This document shows positions 48,201 through 57,319 of a stretch of DNA of 64,000 bases, piece after piece (positions within the stretch are counted from its first letter, which is position 1; each line of letters opens with the position of its first letter). The position numbers were made by a program, and so were the translations under genes. The notes below the pieces were generated by a model that worked only from the letters and a program-made list of their open reading frames with translations, did no database searches and was not told the DNA's origin. Source of the stretch: Sulfuritalea sp. Its GTDB lineage: Bacteria > Pseudomonadota > Gammaproteobacteria > Burkholderiales > Rhodocyclaceae. Where the stretch lies: assembly GCF_017302275.1 (NCBI RefSeq), contig NZ_JAFLDR010000012.1, positions 1-64,000 on the forward strand, in the 5' to 3' direction.

Positions 48201-51200
48201 GCCATCGGCAAACTCGACCCGTTCGACCTGGTACGCGTTGCCACTAAACCAGTTCGACAGCGTCAGCCGATCCGCGCCGTTGTTGAGGCTCAGGTACAGG
48301 CTGTAAAGATCGCGCGTGACCGTGACGTGCTCCGGTCCGATCCCCGCCGCCAAGCGCACGATGTCGATGTTGCCTGCCGTGCTGTCATAGTCAGAGACAT
48401 AGTCCTGTCCCGAGCCATTGCCGAAGAGGTAGGTGTCGTTGCCAGCTTCTCCAAAGAGCCCGTCGTTTCCACTGCTGCCGTCCAAGCTGTCGTCGCCAGC
48501 ACCGCCTAGAAGATTGTCATTTCCGGCGTTGCCAGTCAGGGTGTCGTCGCCGGCCAGACCGTAGAGCGTGTCATCCCCCGCCAGCCCATTGATCGTGTCG
48601 TCGCCCGTCGTGCCCACCAGGACATCGTTGCCCTCCTTGGCCCCGGGGATTCGCGCCAGAAGTTCCTCGGTGCCCCATGCCGTGCCATCGGCGAACTCGA
48701 CCCGTTCGATCTGATACGCGTTGCCACTGAACCAGTTCGACAGCGTCAGCCGGTCGGTGCCATTGTTCAGGCTCAGATACAAGTGGGACGGGTCGCGCGT
48801 GACCGTGACCTGCTCCGCTCCGATCCCGGTCGCCAGGCGCACGGTATCGATGTTGCCTGACGTGCTGTCATGGTCGTAGACATAGTCCTGACCCGAGCCG
48901 TTGCCGAAGACGTAGGTGTCGTTGCCGGCTTCTCCATAGAGCCCGTCGTTTCCGCTGCCGCCGTCCAAGCTGTCGTTGCCAACACCGCCTTGAAGATTGT
49001 CATTTCCGGCGCCGCCATTCAGGGTGTCGTGGCCTTCCTGCCCAAACAATGTGTCGTTACCTGTACCACCATCCAGCACATCAACTCCGGCACGCCCCTC
49101 AAGGCGGTCATCGCCGCCCAATCCGTTCAAGGCGTCGTCACCGCCACCACCAATCAGCCAGTCGTTACCCGCCGTCGCCTCCAGCGATTTCGCCTTGATC
49201 GCGGCATAGTCCCAACTCGTGTCGTCGGCAAAGCGGATTGCCTCGACGGCATACGACATCTGGGCGCCTTCGTTCCAGAAGTAGTTCTGCACCGTCAGAT
49301 GGTCCGGCGTGCCGGCAATCTTCAGGATCAGGTTGTCCCCATACCGGCTCACCAACACATCCGCCGGCGCGACGCCTTCCTTGAACTGGATTGCGTCCTG
49401 CTTGGTCGCGCATCCGTCGTAGCTCGCTATCGTGTCCTGGCCGTCACCCAGCCCAAACAGGTAGGTGTCGTTGCCGACTCCAGCGTCGAGCGCATCGTTG
49501 CCGCTACCGCCGTCGAGGGTGTCGTTGCCAGCGCGCCCCTCAATGCGGTCGTCGCCCGCCAATCCGTTCAGGGCATCGTCACCGCCACTGCCGATAAGCC
49601 AGTCGTTACCTGCCGTCGCCTCCAGCGATTTCGCCTTGATCGCCGCATAGTTCCAACTCGTGTTGTCGGCAAACCGGATTGCCTCGACGCCGTATGGGTT
49701 GAAGCTCCCCTCGTAAGAGAAGTAGTTCTGCACCGTCAGTTGGTCCGCCGTGCCGGCAATCTTCAGAATCAGGTTGTCACCGTACCGGCTCACCAACACA
49801 TCCGCCGGTACGACGCCTTCCTTGAACTGGATCGCGTCCTGCTTGGTTGGGTTCCCGTCGTAACTCGCTATCGTGTCCTGACCATCACCTCGGCCGAACA
49901 GATTGGTGTCGTTGCCAGCGCCACCGTCAAGTGCATCATTGTCGGCGCCACCGTCCAGCGAGTCGTTCCCAGCGCCCCCATGGAGGTTGTCATTCCCCTC
50001 GCCACCGAGCAGCGTATCGTCCCCACCGAGGCCGGCAATTTGGTCATTTCCGCCCAAACCACTGATCGTGTCAGCAACATCGTTCCCGAAAAGGGCATCA
50101 GCGCCCTCCGTTGCCGGACTGATCACAACACGACTGGACAACTCCGCCGCATTCCAAATCGTTCCGTCGGCAAACACCAGTCGCTCGATCTTGTAAGCGT
50201 CGCCGGAGAACCAGTTCTGCAGCGTCAATCGATCCGCACCGTTGTTCAGGCTGACATATAAATTCGAATAATCCCGTGTCAGCGTTACGTCGCCTGGCAC
50301 AACTCCTTCCGCCATGCGAACCGTGTCAACGTTGCCAGCCCCCCAGTCGGAATCGCTGACCGTATCCTGTCCGTAGCCATTGCCGAAAACATAGATATCG
50401 TTGCCGGCGCTACCCTCCAGATAGTCGTTGCCGCTACCGCCGTCAAGAATGTCGGCGTTGCCTTCGCCGACGAGCTGGTTTGCAAGGGCATCGCCTACCA
50501 TTACCTTGCCATTGCTCGGCACCCCATCGAGCACCAGTTGAAAGACAGTCTTGTACGGCGTATCGATCAGTCCGTCTTCAAGCGCCGCAAGATCGAGCGC
50601 AACGCCGCTCAATCGCAACTGAGCAACGACCCGAGCGGCGGCAGCCGCAACAGCACCGTTGGTCGCGCCATTCATTCTTTGCAGCAGGCTGGCTTGCAGG
50701 CCTACTGCATCGGTAGCAACAAAACGGTCCTGATTGAGCGAGTAATAAACGCCCTTGAGCCAGTCCTTGCCCATGGCCTGCGCTGCAAACGCCTGCGCCT
50801 CGCGTTGCACGAAGCCTTGCCACTGGCTGGTGATATATGCCTGATCCCATACCTGCAGGCCTGGAAAGCTTTGCGCCCCAAAACTTGCCGCCTCAATCGC
50901 ACTCTTTCGCACATCGGTTCCGGTCAGGCTTTCGAGCATCCACACCTTGTCTTCGGTGGTCAGGTACGTTCGCGTGACGCCCCTGGCTTCGTGCGCGGCG
51001 GCAAGCCCGGTCCATTTCGCCATGAAGCCATCAAAATTGGCCACAATGCCGTCCCATCCCTGGGCGATCAGGTCGCTGGCCGCCTGCTGCAGTGCCGGGC
51101 TTTCCTGATAGGCCAGCGGCAAGCTCTTGACGAGGCCGAAGCCTCGCAGCCAGGGGAGCTGGAACACCGCGCTATCCAGACTGGGCGGCAAGTCGAGCGG

Positions 51201-53381
51201 TCGGTTGGGGTTGGCATTGGTCAGCGCAGTGTTGCTGGCGAATTCGATGTCGACAATGGTCTTGAGCTCGCCGTTGCGGGTGAAACCGGCGGTCGCGACG
51301 AGGTTGTTGCCGTTGGCGGTGGCCTCTTGAATCCGCGTGGCGTTGGCGTCAATCGAGGTGATGCCGAGTTCGTCGAGGGTCTTGAGTTCGCCGGCCTGGC
51401 TGATGCCGTCCTGGTTGGCGTCCTGCCAGACGCGCAGGGCGCCAAAGAGCGGGTCGTTGGCGTTGATGAATCCATCGCCATTGGTATCGACCACCTCGCG
51501 CATGCGGTCGAAGGCGGTGAGGTCGGGCGTGGTGCCGAACAGTTCGCCGCGGTCGTCGATGACGCCATTGCCGTTGACGTCCATCCCGAGCAGCCCGTCG
51601 CCGGGGGCGAGCCAGCCGGTCTTCTCTGCGATGCCGTCGTCGGTGAGGTCGAAGTAGACCGTGGAATTGGCCAGACTGACATCGTCGATCACGCCGTTGT
51701 CGTTGAGGTCGAGCGCCAGCGGGCTGCTGAAAAATCGGGTTGAGCTGTTGGGGTTGTAGGGCGGCGGTTTGACGGGATCGTCGGGGTCTTCTTCTTCATC
51801 AAGATAAATGCCCAGTTCGCCGTTGTCGAAGCCTTCGATGACCAGGGGATCGTTGATTTCGAGGCGGCCGTTGGTCAGGGCGTAGGTGTTGCCGGCGCTG
51901 TCGGTCCAGGTGGTTTCGCCTTTCTTGCGGGTGGCGAAGCTGAGTTGCTTGCCGTTGAGGTACACCGTCCCCTTGCCGTCAGCGTCGCGGATGGTGTCGT
52001 TAACTTCGGCGTAATAGATGTCACTGCCGACGCCTGTCTTGGCAATGCTGGTTGGCGTCCCATCCACGCTGTGAATGGATGTGGAAATCGTGGCCGGATC
52101 GATTCCGTCCGCCGCTTGTACGTCTATTGCGGCGGATGTAACCCCGTCGGGAACCGAAATGCCGATTTGATGGTTTCCGACATAGGCAACGACCTTGATG
52201 TTGGCGGTGGTTCCGTCCGAACCGATTTCCACCGTTACGCGGTCGACGATTTTGTCCGGGTGGCTCGCATCTCCGATCCAGGCGTAACGGGTGGTTTCTT
52301 TCAGCGTGCTACCGTCGGCATTGGTCTTGAGCCGCGCGACGGTCTCGGTGCCGTTGCCAGTGTCGGTAACGGTGATTTTGTCGCCGTTGTAGAGGGTGAA
52401 TTGGCTGCCGGGACTTGCGGGGGTTCCCACAATAACCAGATCTCGGAAATATGTATCGCTAAAGCCGACTTCATTTGTCACATCCCATATCTTCTGTCCG
52501 TTGTTGTCGTATTGCTCGCTGTGAATACCAAAGGCATTCGATGCATACGTGCGATCAGATGGCACGCCAGATATGATGAGTCCGGAATTCTGCAAAAAAC
52601 CCGTCGCTGCTTGAAGGGACAGCGAGCCTATCCCGTTGTCGTAGCCGCCGCCGATATCGCAGTGATTTCCGTACAGGCCGATGGTGGTGATGCCCGGATG
52701 ATTTCTATAGTCCGCTCCTTTGAAGAGATTCCGATATTCGTTCAAAGCCTCGATGTCGATCAGATTCCGGACATTGGGTGCGAAGGCCAGATTGCCATCG
52801 ACATTTGTCATCACGGGGTCGAACAACACACCTGTTGAAACACCAATCTGGCCGGGAGGAATCAGCAACATGTTGTTGTCGTTGGGGTCTATCAGGCCCT
52901 TTTCATAGAGCATCTGGCTGAATATTGCGGCGGAAGCGTTTCCACGACTGAATGCGGCGAGAGCGACCGTCACCGATTTCCCGCTGTTTTCAGGGTTCGC
53001 TAGCCAATTGGATGCCTGATCACAGAACTCGTCGTAGGCCCGCTGCGCCGTGATGACTATCTGCTGCGTCACTTGCGGGGGAAACCACGTAGAAAAGGCG
53101 AGTGTCCCCTCGGTTCCTACGCCCGCATAGTAGTTGCCGCCAAGATTCGAATGCCCCGCACGGGCACTCTGATACTGGTCCCAAAGTTGTCCAACGTTGG
53201 TTTGATAGGGATCTTCGGGTTGATTTTTGTCGTTGTTCGTGCCATCGAAAGCTGCAAAGAACACAAACCCATTGGTCGATATGGTCGATTCGGCTTCGCC
53301 AATGATCGACTGCGCCATTTGCTGGTTGAATTGCAGCGCCTCTTGATATTTCTCATCACTCAGTTGCACGGTGGTGGTCAT
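42264..53381 (-). CDS. Giant RTX protein with N-terminal Tle1/DUF2235-like lipase domain
   Basis: 3705 residues; a GGAG site lies 7 bases before the ATG. Residues about 37-330 look like a Tle1/DUF2235 alpha/beta-hydrolase: [11 protein letters not shown] (41-51), YYAGVGT, nucleophile Ser145 in AFSRGNAS, Asp188 in FDPV, and His240 in [10 protein letters not shown]. Residues about 330-765 are almost identical to the next lipase and hold EF-hand-like calcium motifs ([35 protein letters not shown]). A helical region (about 765-970) leads to about eleven RTX/haemolysin-type units (about 975-2620; GGxGND runs plus [22 protein letters not shown]). Two Ig-like repeats and a putative Ig/cadherin-like domain follow (about 2620-2915), then seven units of a second RTX type and a last unit (about 2915-3700). 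There is no N-terminal signal peptide, so type I secretion through the C-terminal end is likely; no transporter genes are in the window. The substrate is presumably a lipid or ester, which is inferred. Confidence 0.85.
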   Translation of the reverse strand: MTTTVQLSDEKYQEALQFNQQMAQSIIGEAESTISTNGFVFFAAFDGTNNDKNQPEDPYQTNVGQLWDQYQSARAGHSNLGGNYYAGVGTEGTLAFSTWFPPQVTQQIVITAQRAYDEFCDQASNWLANPENSGKSVTVALAAFSRGNASAAIFSQMLYEKGLIDPNDNNMLLIPPGQIGVSTGVLFDPVMTNVDGNLAFAPNVRNLIDIEALNEYRNLFKGADYRNHPGITTIGLYGNHCDIGGGYDNGIGSLSLQAATGFLQNSGLIISGVPSDRTYASNAFGIHSEQYDNNGQKIWDVTNEVGFSDTYFRDLVIVGTPASPGSQFTLYNGDKITVTDTGNGTETVARLKTNADGSTLKETTRYAWIGDASHPDKIVDRVTVEIGSDGTTANIKVVAYVGNHQIGISVPDGVTSAAIDVQAADGIDPATISTSIHSVDGTPTSIAKTGVGSDIYYAEVNDTIRDADGKGTVYLNGKQLSFATRKKGETTWTDSAGNTYALTNGRLEINDPLVIEGFDNGELGIYLDEEEDPDDPVKPPPYNPNSSTRFFSSPLALDLNDNGVIDDVSLANSTVYFDLTDDGIAEKTGWLAPGDGLLGMDVNGNGVIDDRGELFGTTPDLTAFDRMREVVDTNGDGFINANDPLFGALRVWQDANQDGISQAGELKTLDELGITSIDANATRIQEATANGNNLVATAGFTRNGELKTIVDIEFASNTALTNANPNRPLDLPPSLDSAVFQLPWLRGFGLVKSLPLAYQESPALQQAASDLIAQGWDGIVANFDGFMAKWTGLAAAHEARGVTRTYLTTEDKVWMLESLTGTDVRKSAIEAASFGAQSFPGLQVWDQAYITSQWQGFVQREAQAFAAQAMGKDWLKGVYYSLNQDRFVATDAVGLQASLLQRMNGATNGAVAAAAARVVAQLRLSGVALDLAALEDGLIDTPYKTVFQLVLDGVPSNGKVMVGDALANQLVGEGNADILDGGSGNDYLEGSAGNDIYVFGNGYGQDTVSDSDWGAGNVDTVRMAEGVVPGDVTLTRDYSNLYVSLNNGADRLTLQNWFSGDAYKIERLVFADGTIWNAAELSSRVVISPATEGADALFGNDVADTISGLGGNDQIAGLGGDDTLLGGEGNDNLHGGAGNDSLDGGADNDALDGGAGNDTNLFGRGDGQDTIASYDGNPTKQDAIQFKEGVVPADVLVSRYGDNLILKIAGTADQLTVQNYFSYEGSFNPYGVEAIRFADNTSWNYAAIKAKSLEATAGNDWLIGSGGDDALNGLAGDDRIEGRAGNDTLDGGSGNDALDAGVGNDTYLFGLGDGQDTIASYDGCATKQDAIQFKEGVAPADVLVSRYGDNLILKIAGTPDHLTVQNYFWNEGAQMSYAVEAIRFADDTSWDYAAIKAKSLEATAGNDWLIGGGGDDALNGLGGDDRLEGRAGVDVLDGGTGNDTLFGQEGHDTLNGGAGNDNLQGGVGNDSLDGGSGNDGLYGEAGNDTYVFGNGSGQDYVYDHDSTSGNIDTVRLATGIGAEQVTVTRDPSHLYLSLNNGTDRLTLSNWFSGNAYQIERVEFADGTAWGTEELLARIPGAKEGNDVLVGTTGDDTINGLAGDDTLYGLAGDDTLTGNAGNDNLLGGAGDDSLDGSSGNDGLFGEAGNDTYLFGNGSGQDYVSDYDSTAGNIDIVRLAAGIGPEHVTVTRDLYSLYLSLNNGADRLTLSNWFSGNAYQVERVEFADGTVWGAEELAARIPGATEGNDVLVGGAGDDAINGLGGIDTIYGQAGNDSLDGGGGDDALIGYVGNDVLDGGAGNDGLQGGAGNDTYLFGNGSGQDVIHDYDSTVGNFDMVRMATGVSAADVQVARDPSNLYLSLSGGADRLTLSNWFSGDAHKVEQVEFADGTTWSVHDLVAMTDHVGSEGYDFIRGHGRLFGLGGNDNLGGAEGNDLLDGGPGDDYLSGGPGSDTLDGGTGNDVMQGDEGDDVYLFGNGSGHDEIGEYDITVGNIDTVRFDDGVSAADVRITRYYSQLTLNLNDGTDTLRFSDGLIERVEFADGTVWNAADMRTMISFVVDENDNYLEGSSGNDVMDGLGGNDGLFGMAGADVLNGGAGNDYLDGGIGNDVYLFGYGSGQDMMYDYDATVGNIDTIRMAAGVTPDAVTATRDSTFYLRLNGSTDQLAIPDFFSNDPAFEIERVEFADGTVWNTADLRALISYVADENDNYLEGSTADDALDGLGGNDQLFGLEGNDTLNGGAGDDSLEGGFGDDIYLFGHGAGKDIATDWDSSPGNIDTIRMADDVTPDQVTFAIDNGNNLLLGLNQWADRLILNNWLYDDYRFERIEFADGTVWGADELLAAPPYLEGDDWLYGSPYQDDLLSGSGGNDFLAGYEGNDTLDGGTGNDTLEGGIGEDIYLFGNGYGQDTAIETDYSYDIDTVRLVGDVTPDQVVVTSDTGSIYLNLNDGADRLTLGNWYADEAVQIDRVEFGDGTVWSLRDFQNLPFGGTYGDDVLSGSEFDSSLMGFGGNDQLVGLTGNDTLDGGAGDDSLEGGAGDDTYKFSIGGGADTVVDAEGNDRVSFGVGIVASGVTASRSGSRVTLSVSATESISFDEIAPGQYAVESVAFADDSVWQASDIRQLVNSAPSGEVGAGGTATQGQILTASNTLADADGLGSIGYQWQTSADSGTTWSDIAGATSERLTLVEAQVGQQVRVTASYTDGHGTLETVASVATATINNLNDAPTGEVGAGGTAIEGQTLTASNTLADADGLGSIGYQWQSSGDAGATWSDIAGATSESFTLVEAQVGKQVRVTASYTDGHGTVESVASTATAMVINSNKAPTLAIGLTDQLATEDSLFTYVIPAGSFVDIDAGDALTYTATLGSGAALPSWLGFDAVTQTFSGIPTSTAAALLNVRVTASDNAGASISDDFVLDIANHIVGTGAIDALVGTALRDVIEGLAGNDTLNGGAGADTLIGGLGNDRYTIDNIGDMVVENPGEGTDTVQSSIVYTLGFDLEYLTLTGTAAINGTGNELNNALTGNAAANTLSGGAGNDTLSGGAGADTLVGGLGNDSYTVDNIGDVVVENSGEGTDIVNSSVAYGLSADVENLTLTGTAALNGTGNDLNNVLTGNAAANILSGGSGNDTLNGGTGADTLIGGLGNDSYTVDNIGDVVVENSGEGTDIVNSSVTYTLSADVENLTLTGTTGINGTGNALANVLTGNSGANVLVGDAGNDTLNGGTGADTLTGGLGDDVYFVDNAADAIVENAAEGTDTVQSSIAWTLGAALENLTLTGTAVINGTGNALNNVIAGNSAANVLAGLEGNDWLDGGSGNDTLVGGTGDDTYVVAQSADVVTENADEGTDTVRSSITWTLGANLENLVLTGASAINGTGNTLDNVITGNGANNTLNGGAGADTLIGGQGNDIYTVDNIGDVVIEIGREGTDTVNSSVTYTLSVDVEKLTLTGTTAINGTGNELDNVLTGNTGANTLSGGAGNDTLNGGTGADTMIGGTGDDSYTVDNAGDIVTEAADEGIDTVNSSTTHALGANVENLILTGTGSISGTGNAGDNVITGTTGNNTLTGNAGNDNLDGRGGTDVLVGGTGNDTYLFGAGYGSDTVRENDATAGIVDEARFLAGIAADQIWLRHVGNHLEASIIGTTDKLTLENWYLGSNYHVEQFKTADGKLLLDSQVENLVQAMAAFAPPAPGQTSLPTHYQEVLSPVIAANWQ
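42640..44640 (-). repeat. Tandem 270-base-class repeats coding the C-terminal RTX array
   Basis: Seven units of about 80-100 codons, each [12 protein letters not shown]-like RTX motif followed by a [13 protein letters not shown] and [12 protein letters not shown] strand pattern. Two neighbouring units are very close at DNA level with a period of 270 bases (for example 43831 onward against 44101 onward). These repeats can recombine and change length. Confidence 0.75.
45530..50470 (-). repeat. Tandem repeats coding the central RTX/haemolysin-type units
   Basis: About eleven units with RTX nonapeptides, a [10 protein letters not shown] segment, then a LTLSNWFSG and VEFADGTxW block. Units at about 49140-49440 and 49560-49860 are strongly alike in DNA, as are those around 48290-48660 and 48660-49030; the units nearer 45700-47500 are more diverged. 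The pattern points to repeated local duplications. Confidence 0.75.
51089..52400 (-). repeat. Near-identical 1.3-kb block, copy in the RTX gene
   Basis: Matches 54098-55409 at a constant offset of 3009 bases. By eye the first 1.1-1.2 kb shows no difference; only a few substitutions appear close to the 52260-52400 end. It codes the EF-hand-like shared region (residues about 328-765). Outside it the two genes diverge strongly upstream (lipase domain) and completely downstream. Confidence 0.9.
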
Positions 53382-53406
53382 GGACTATCTCCACAAGAAT
53401 GGGTGA

Positions 53407-53904
53407 CTACGGTTTCGATTGATCTGGATAAATCATGGTGGTTTTGCGATAGCGGTACATTTCTGGCCCAATCGCCGGCATATCTTTGGCTCGCCGCTCG
53501 GGCGCGATCAAATAGATGTAAAGCTGTGTGCCGTTGATTGCAAAGTGAATGCGGTGATCCTTGATGTCGGTTGGCAAGCGCTGACGCAGATCAACGTTGT
53601 CTTCATAGATTTGGCCGGTACTTTTCAGGCGCCATTTCACATAGAGAAACTCTCCCCGCAGCATCGGGCCACTGACGCTATTAAAAGTAAATGTCTTGCC
53701 TTCCTTAACCGCCCACTCTGGCGCACGAACTGGAAGTCTTGAACTGCCGTACCGATAGTCGATGACCTCCGCATCTTGACCATCCTTCAACGTATCGAAG
53801 CTAAACGAATGGTCCACAATGCCAGCAGTGCTAGCACAACCCGTCAATACCACCATTGCAATGGCAGCGATTAGCCACCGTAAAAATATGTTTGCTCGTT
53901 TCAT
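53407..53904 (-). CDS. Small lipoprotein paired with the RTX lipase (candidate immunity protein)
   Basis: 165 residues from the ATG at 53904, which has a GGAGG site 8 bases upstream and overlaps the stop of the upstream lipase gene (ATGA). The signal sequence ends in a lipobox with Cys23 (VVLTGCAS), so it is membrane-anchored on the periplasmic side. The mature part holds DYRYGSS, LYVKWRLKSTGQIYEDNVDLRQRLPTDI, IHFAINGTQLYIYLI and a final TTMIYPDQ. It is a paralogue of the lipoprotein at 56446-56934. I do not recognise a named family. Small lipoproteins next to Tle-type phospholipases usually neutralise them; by that analogy this is the immunity partner of the RTX lipase 25 bases downstream. 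Confidence 0.8.
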   Translation of the reverse strand: MKRANIFLRWLIAAIAMVVLTGCASTAGIVDHSFSFDTLKDGQDAEVIDYRYGSSRLPVRAPEWAVKEGKTFTFNSVSGPMLRGEFLYVKWRLKSTGQIYEDNVDLRQRLPTDIKDHRIHFAINGTQLYIYLIAPERRAKDMPAIGPEMYRYRKTTMIYPDQSKP

Positions 53905-56423
53905 GCTGCGCCCCTCCACATCCCATCATTCGCCATCACGCCAGCGCCGACTTTCATTTCGCCATGTCGCCGACGCCGACTACATCTCTCCGTCCGCGGC
54001 CGGCGCCAATCTTCCGTTCCGGCGATACGTTTGTCATGGCAGCCCGTCAATCCGACGAAAGGCATAGACGTGCGGCTGCGGGATGTCACCGCTTGGCGCA
54101 GTGCCGGGCTTTCCTGATAGGCCAGCGGCAAGCTCTTGACGAGGCCGAAGCCTCGCAGCCAGGGGAGCTGGAACACCGCGCTATCCAGACTGGGCGGCAA
54201 GTCGAGCGGTCGGTTGGGGTTGGCATTGGTCAGCGCAGTGTTGCTGGCGAATTCGATGTCGACAATGGTCTTGAGCTCGCCGTTGCGGGTGAAACCGGCG
54301 GTCGCGACGAGGTTGTTGCCGTTGGCGGTGGCCTCTTGAATCCGCGTGGCGTTGGCGTCAATCGAGGTGATGCCGAGTTCGTCGAGGGTCTTGAGTTCGC
54401 CGGCCTGGCTGATGCCGTCCTGGTTGGCGTCCTGCCAGACGCGCAGGGCGCCAAAGAGCGGGTCGTTGGCGTTGATGAATCCATCGCCATTGGTATCGAC
54501 CACCTCGCGCATGCGGTCGAAGGCGGTGAGGTCGGGCGTGGTGCCGAACAGTTCGCCGCGGTCGTCGATGACGCCATTGCCGTTGACGTCCATCCCGAGC
54601 AGCCCGTCGCCGGGGGCGAGCCAGCCGGTCTTCTCTGCGATGCCGTCGTCGGTGAGGTCGAAGTAGACCGTGGAATTGGCCAGACTGACATCGTCGATCA
54701 CGCCGTTGTCGTTGAGGTCGAGCGCCAGCGGGCTGCTGAAAAATCGGGTTGAGCTGTTGGGGTTGTAGGGCGGCGGTTTGACGGGATCGTCGGGGTCTTC
54801 TTCTTCATCAAGATAAATGCCCAGTTCGCCGTTGTCGAAGCCTTCGATGACCAGGGGATCGTTGATTTCGAGGCGGCCGTTGGTCAGGGCGTAGGTGTTG
54901 CCGGCGCTGTCGGTCCAGGTGGTTTCGCCTTTCTTGCGGGTGGCGAAGCTGAGTTGCTTGCCGTTGAGGTACACCGTCCCCTTGCCGTCAGCGTCGCGGA
55001 TGGTGTCGTTAACTTCGGCGTAATAGATGTCACTGCCGACGCCTGTCTTGGCAATGCTGGTTGGCGTCCCATCCACGCTGTGAATGGATGTGGAAATCGT
55101 GGCCGGATCGATTCCGTCCGCCGCTTGTACGTCTATTGCGGCGGATGTAACCCCGTCGGGAACCGAAATGCCGATTTGATGGTTTCCGACATAGGCAACG
55201 ACCTTGATGTTGGCGGTGGTTCCGTCCGAACCGATTTCCACCGTTACGCGGTCGACGATTTTGTCCGGGTGGTTCGCATCTCCGATCCAGGCGTAACGGA
55301 GTGTTTCTTTCAGCGTGCTACCGTCGGCATTGGTCTTGAGCCGCGCGACGGTCTCGGTGCCGTTGCCAGTGTCGGTAACGGTGACTTTGTCGCCGTTGTA
55401 GAGGGTGAATGGGTTGCCGGGACTGGCCGGGTTGCATATGAACGAAGTATCGCGCAGACGCTGACCCTCAACGGCATGCTCAAAGGCGAAGCCGTTGGTG
55501 TTCGTTACGCTCCATTGCTGATTGGCGTAGTTGTCGTAAGCCTCGGTGTGAATTCGAATTGTCGCAAGCAACGTCTGTTCGTCGGTCGGCGGAACGAATG
55601 CGCGCTCGGCTGGAACGTTGCCAATGTTCAGTCCGGTATTCTGGAAGTATCGGGTCGCCGCTTCCAGGGTTATCGCGCCTATGCCTTCGGGAACATTGGA
55701 GTCCGCTTGATAACCGCCGCCGATATCGCCGTGGTTGCCATACATGCCAATGGTGCTTACGCCGGCTTGTGAGAAATCCGAGCTGCTAAACAGGTTGCGA
55801 TACTCGTTCAGTGCCTTAACGACCACGACGTTCTGTACGTTCGGTGCAAAGGCCAGGTTGCCGTTCACCCCGGTGGTGACGGGGTCGAAGATCACGCCGC
55901 CGGCTATCTGAACTTGGCCCGGCGGAACCAGCACAGTTCCGTCGTTGGGATCGATCACCCCCCGCTCGTACACCAGCTGGCTGAAGATCGCTGCGGAGGC
56001 GGCGCCTCGGCTGAATGAGGTCAGGGCAATAGAGACGGGTTTGTTGGGGTTGGCTTTAACCCATTCGGAAGCGAATTCAGCAAACTCCTTGTAAGCCTGT
56101 TCCGCCGCATTGATGACTTGTTGTGTTACCGCAGACGGTAGCCAGGAGGAATGCCGCAACGCCGCCGAGGTGCCGGGGCCGGGGTAGTAGCCTCTTTTCA
56201 AGCTATCGGATGGGATTACTTGATTGAATAACTGCCACACATTGGTACTCTGCTCGCCAGTAGGCGCATTGTTCTTATCGTTAGTGGTGCCATCGAACGC
56301 GGCAAAGAAGATGAACTGGTCGTTGCTCACTTGCTGCGCGTTTGACGCAATCGCTTGCGCGCGCTGCATGTTGGTGTCGTAGATATCCTGAAGTTGCGAT
56401 GGGTTCAATTCAATGGTCTGCAT
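53901..56423 (-). CDS. Truncated lipase cassette: Tle1/DUF2235-like domain plus shared EF-hand region
   Basis: 840 residues; a GAGGAGA site precedes the ATG. Residues about 35-335 form a lipase domain like that of the RTX protein but well diverged: [18 protein letters not shown], Ser138 in SFSRGAAS, Asp180 in FDPV, His231 in GNHGDIGGGY. Residues about 339-776 are nearly identical to residues 328-765 of the RTX protein. Homology stops after AYQESPAL; the last 64 residues are Arg-rich, match nothing in the neighbour and run through what looks like the leader of the next lipoprotein, ending in an ATGA overlap with it. No RTX repeats or secretion signal remain. It may be a recombination donor, a deletion product or a cytosolic remnant. 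Confidence 0.8.
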   Translation of the reverse strand: MQTIELNPSQLQDIYDTNMQRAQAIASNAQQVSNDQFIFFAAFDGTTNDKNNAPTGEQSTNVWQLFNQVIPSDSLKRGYYPGPGTSAALRHSSWLPSAVTQQVINAAEQAYKEFAEFASEWVKANPNKPVSIALTSFSRGAASAAIFSQLVYERGVIDPNDGTVLVPPGQVQIAGGVIFDPVTTGVNGNLAFAPNVQNVVVVKALNEYRNLFSSSDFSQAGVSTIGMYGNHGDIGGGYQADSNVPEGIGAITLEAATRYFQNTGLNIGNVPAERAFVPPTDEQTLLATIRIHTEAYDNYANQQWSVTNTNGFAFEHAVEGQRLRDTSFICNPASPGNPFTLYNGDKVTVTDTGNGTETVARLKTNADGSTLKETLRYAWIGDANHPDKIVDRVTVEIGSDGTTANIKVVAYVGNHQIGISVPDGVTSAAIDVQAADGIDPATISTSIHSVDGTPTSIAKTGVGSDIYYAEVNDTIRDADGKGTVYLNGKQLSFATRKKGETTWTDSAGNTYALTNGRLEINDPLVIEGFDNGELGIYLDEEEDPDDPVKPPPYNPNSSTRFFSSPLALDLNDNGVIDDVSLANSTVYFDLTDDGIAEKTGWLAPGDGLLGMDVNGNGVIDDRGELFGTTPDLTAFDRMREVVDTNGDGFINANDPLFGALRVWQDANQDGISQAGELKTLDELGITSIDANATRIQEATANGNNLVATAGFTRNGELKTIVDIEFASNTALTNANPNRPLDLPPSLDSAVFQLPWLRGFGLVKSLPLAYQESPALRQAVTSRSRTSMPFVGLTGCHDKRIAGTEDWRRPRTERCSRRRRHGEMKVGAGVMANDGMWRGAA
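54098..55409 (-). repeat. Near-identical 1.3-kb block, copy in the truncated lipase
   Basis: Direct repeat of 51089-52400. Only a few base changes are seen, mainly near 55270-55395 (for instance the Asn for Ser change in DANHPDK against DASHPDK). Such uniformity beside divergent flanks is the mark of a recent duplication or of gene conversion. Confidence 0.9.
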
Positions 56424-56445
56424 AATGAGTTCTCCTCGGCGGCAA

Positions 56446-56934
56446 TCAGTTCTTGGGGGTGTCTGGATAGATCGTCAGGGTCTTGAGATACTGAGTACGC
56501 GCGGGCCCATTGGGTGGTTCGTCCTTGGCGCGTTTCTCGGGGGTGATTAGGTAGACGAAAAGTTGCGGCCCGCGAACCATGAAATAGATTCGGCTACCCT
56601 TGATGTCGGTCGGAAGGCGACTCTTCAGGTCAACGGTTTCCTCGAATACCGCCCCCGTTGCTTTCAATCGCCATTTGACATATAGGTCATCGCCTCTCCG
56701 TATTTCTCCGAAGATGCCACTCTGCTGCCCCACCCTGCCCAAACTCGCCCGCTCAGACCTGCCGTAGTAGGAGGTGCCATATCGATAATCAATTAGTTCT
56801 GCGTCCGGACTGTCGTCGATGAAATCAAATGCGAAGCCGTGGCTAACGAGTTCCTGAGCATTGGCGCAGCCCGCCAACACCACCACCGCAATGGCAGTGA
56901 TCAGCCACCGTAAAATTATGTTTGGTCGTTTCAT
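56446..56934 (-). CDS. Small lipoprotein paired with the truncated lipase (candidate immunity protein)
   Basis: 162 residues. Lipobox Cys23 in VVLAGCAN after a hydrophobic helix, then a mature domain with LIDYRYGTS, DLYVKWRLKATGAVFEETVDLKSRLPTDI, IYFMVRGPQLFVYLI and a closing LTIYPDTP. It is the first gene of the four-gene unit and lies 22 bases before the lipase. The N-terminal 25 residues and the VKWRLK...RLPTDI core agree with the lipoprotein at 53407-53904, while the segment around residues 55-80 differs. That is the pattern expected if each lipoprotein fits its own lipase. The promoter region with a palindrome lies just upstream. Confidence 0.8.
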   Translation of the reverse strand: MKRPNIILRWLITAIAVVVLAGCANAQELVSHGFAFDFIDDSPDAELIDYRYGTSYYGRSERASLGRVGQQSGIFGEIRRGDDLYVKWRLKATGAVFEETVDLKSRLPTDIKGSRIYFMVRGPQLFVYLITPEKRAKDEPPNGPARTQYLKTLTIYPDTPKN

Positions 56935-57006
56935 GCTGAGCGCCTCCAGGTTGTGTCATTTGCTGCCGCCGCGCCAGCGCCGACTTTCATTTTGGGTATC
57001 TCGACG

Positions 57007-57050
57007 GTATCAGTTCGGACAAATAAATACACCTGTCAGAAATGACAGGT
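57007..57050 (-). promoter_or_regulatory. Lux-box-like palindrome and possible -10 upstream of the lipase unit
   Basis: ACCTGTCA (57031-57038) and TGACAGGT (57043-57050) form a perfect dyad with a 4-base centre, 96 bases before the lipoprotein start. It fits the form of LuxR-family binding sites (CT at positions 3-4, AG at 17-18 of 20). On the minus strand TGATAC (57007-57012) follows after 18 bases, close to the usual distance from a lux box to a -10. No luxR or luxI gene is in the window. Confidence 0.5.
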
Positions 57051-57201
57051 TTTCGATGAAAAGCGGATTTATCTCGCCCTGAATCGCGAAAAAACGTCAG
57101 GCGGCGCGAAGAACCGGAAGCACCATCGCCAGCCGGGGCGACCGGCGAGGGACTCAGCAACCCGTGTAATGGGATAGCCTTGTTGGCCTCGGGGCGACCA
57201 T

Positions 57202-57235
57202 CGCGGGCGGCGAACCGGCAAATCGCCGCCTCGCG
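57202..57235. repeat. Strong hairpin between flgA and the lipase unit
   Basis: GGCGGCGA (57206-57213) and TCGCCGCC (57223-57230) pair perfectly around a 9-base loop, and CGCG on both sides extends the stem with one bulge. It lies 85 bases downstream of the flgA stop and may end that transcript, although no T run follows. The rest of the 385-base gap 56935-57319 has no gene. Confidence 0.5.
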
Positions 57236-57319
57236 AGGTAGGAGCGGCGGGCCTATCTTCGGCGTTTGGCCCGATTCATCATAGGAGCGTGGTTCTGGCT
57301 GCCACGAGTGTTCGAGGAT

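Noticed and set aside
42640-50470. Regularly spaced repeats that could suggest a CRISPR array or satellite DNA
   Set aside because: The period equals whole codon units, the frame stays open throughout, and the repeats translate to RTX motifs.
47493-51743. Several plus-strand open frames of 300-460 codons opposite the RTX gene
   Set aside because: They are antisense shadows of the GGxGxD repeats, Val/Ala-rich and themselves repetitive; none resembles a protein family.
42264-57050. Insertion sequence or phage origin of the lipase insert
   Set aside because: No transposase, integrase, terminal inverted repeats or target-site duplication could be seen at the edges.
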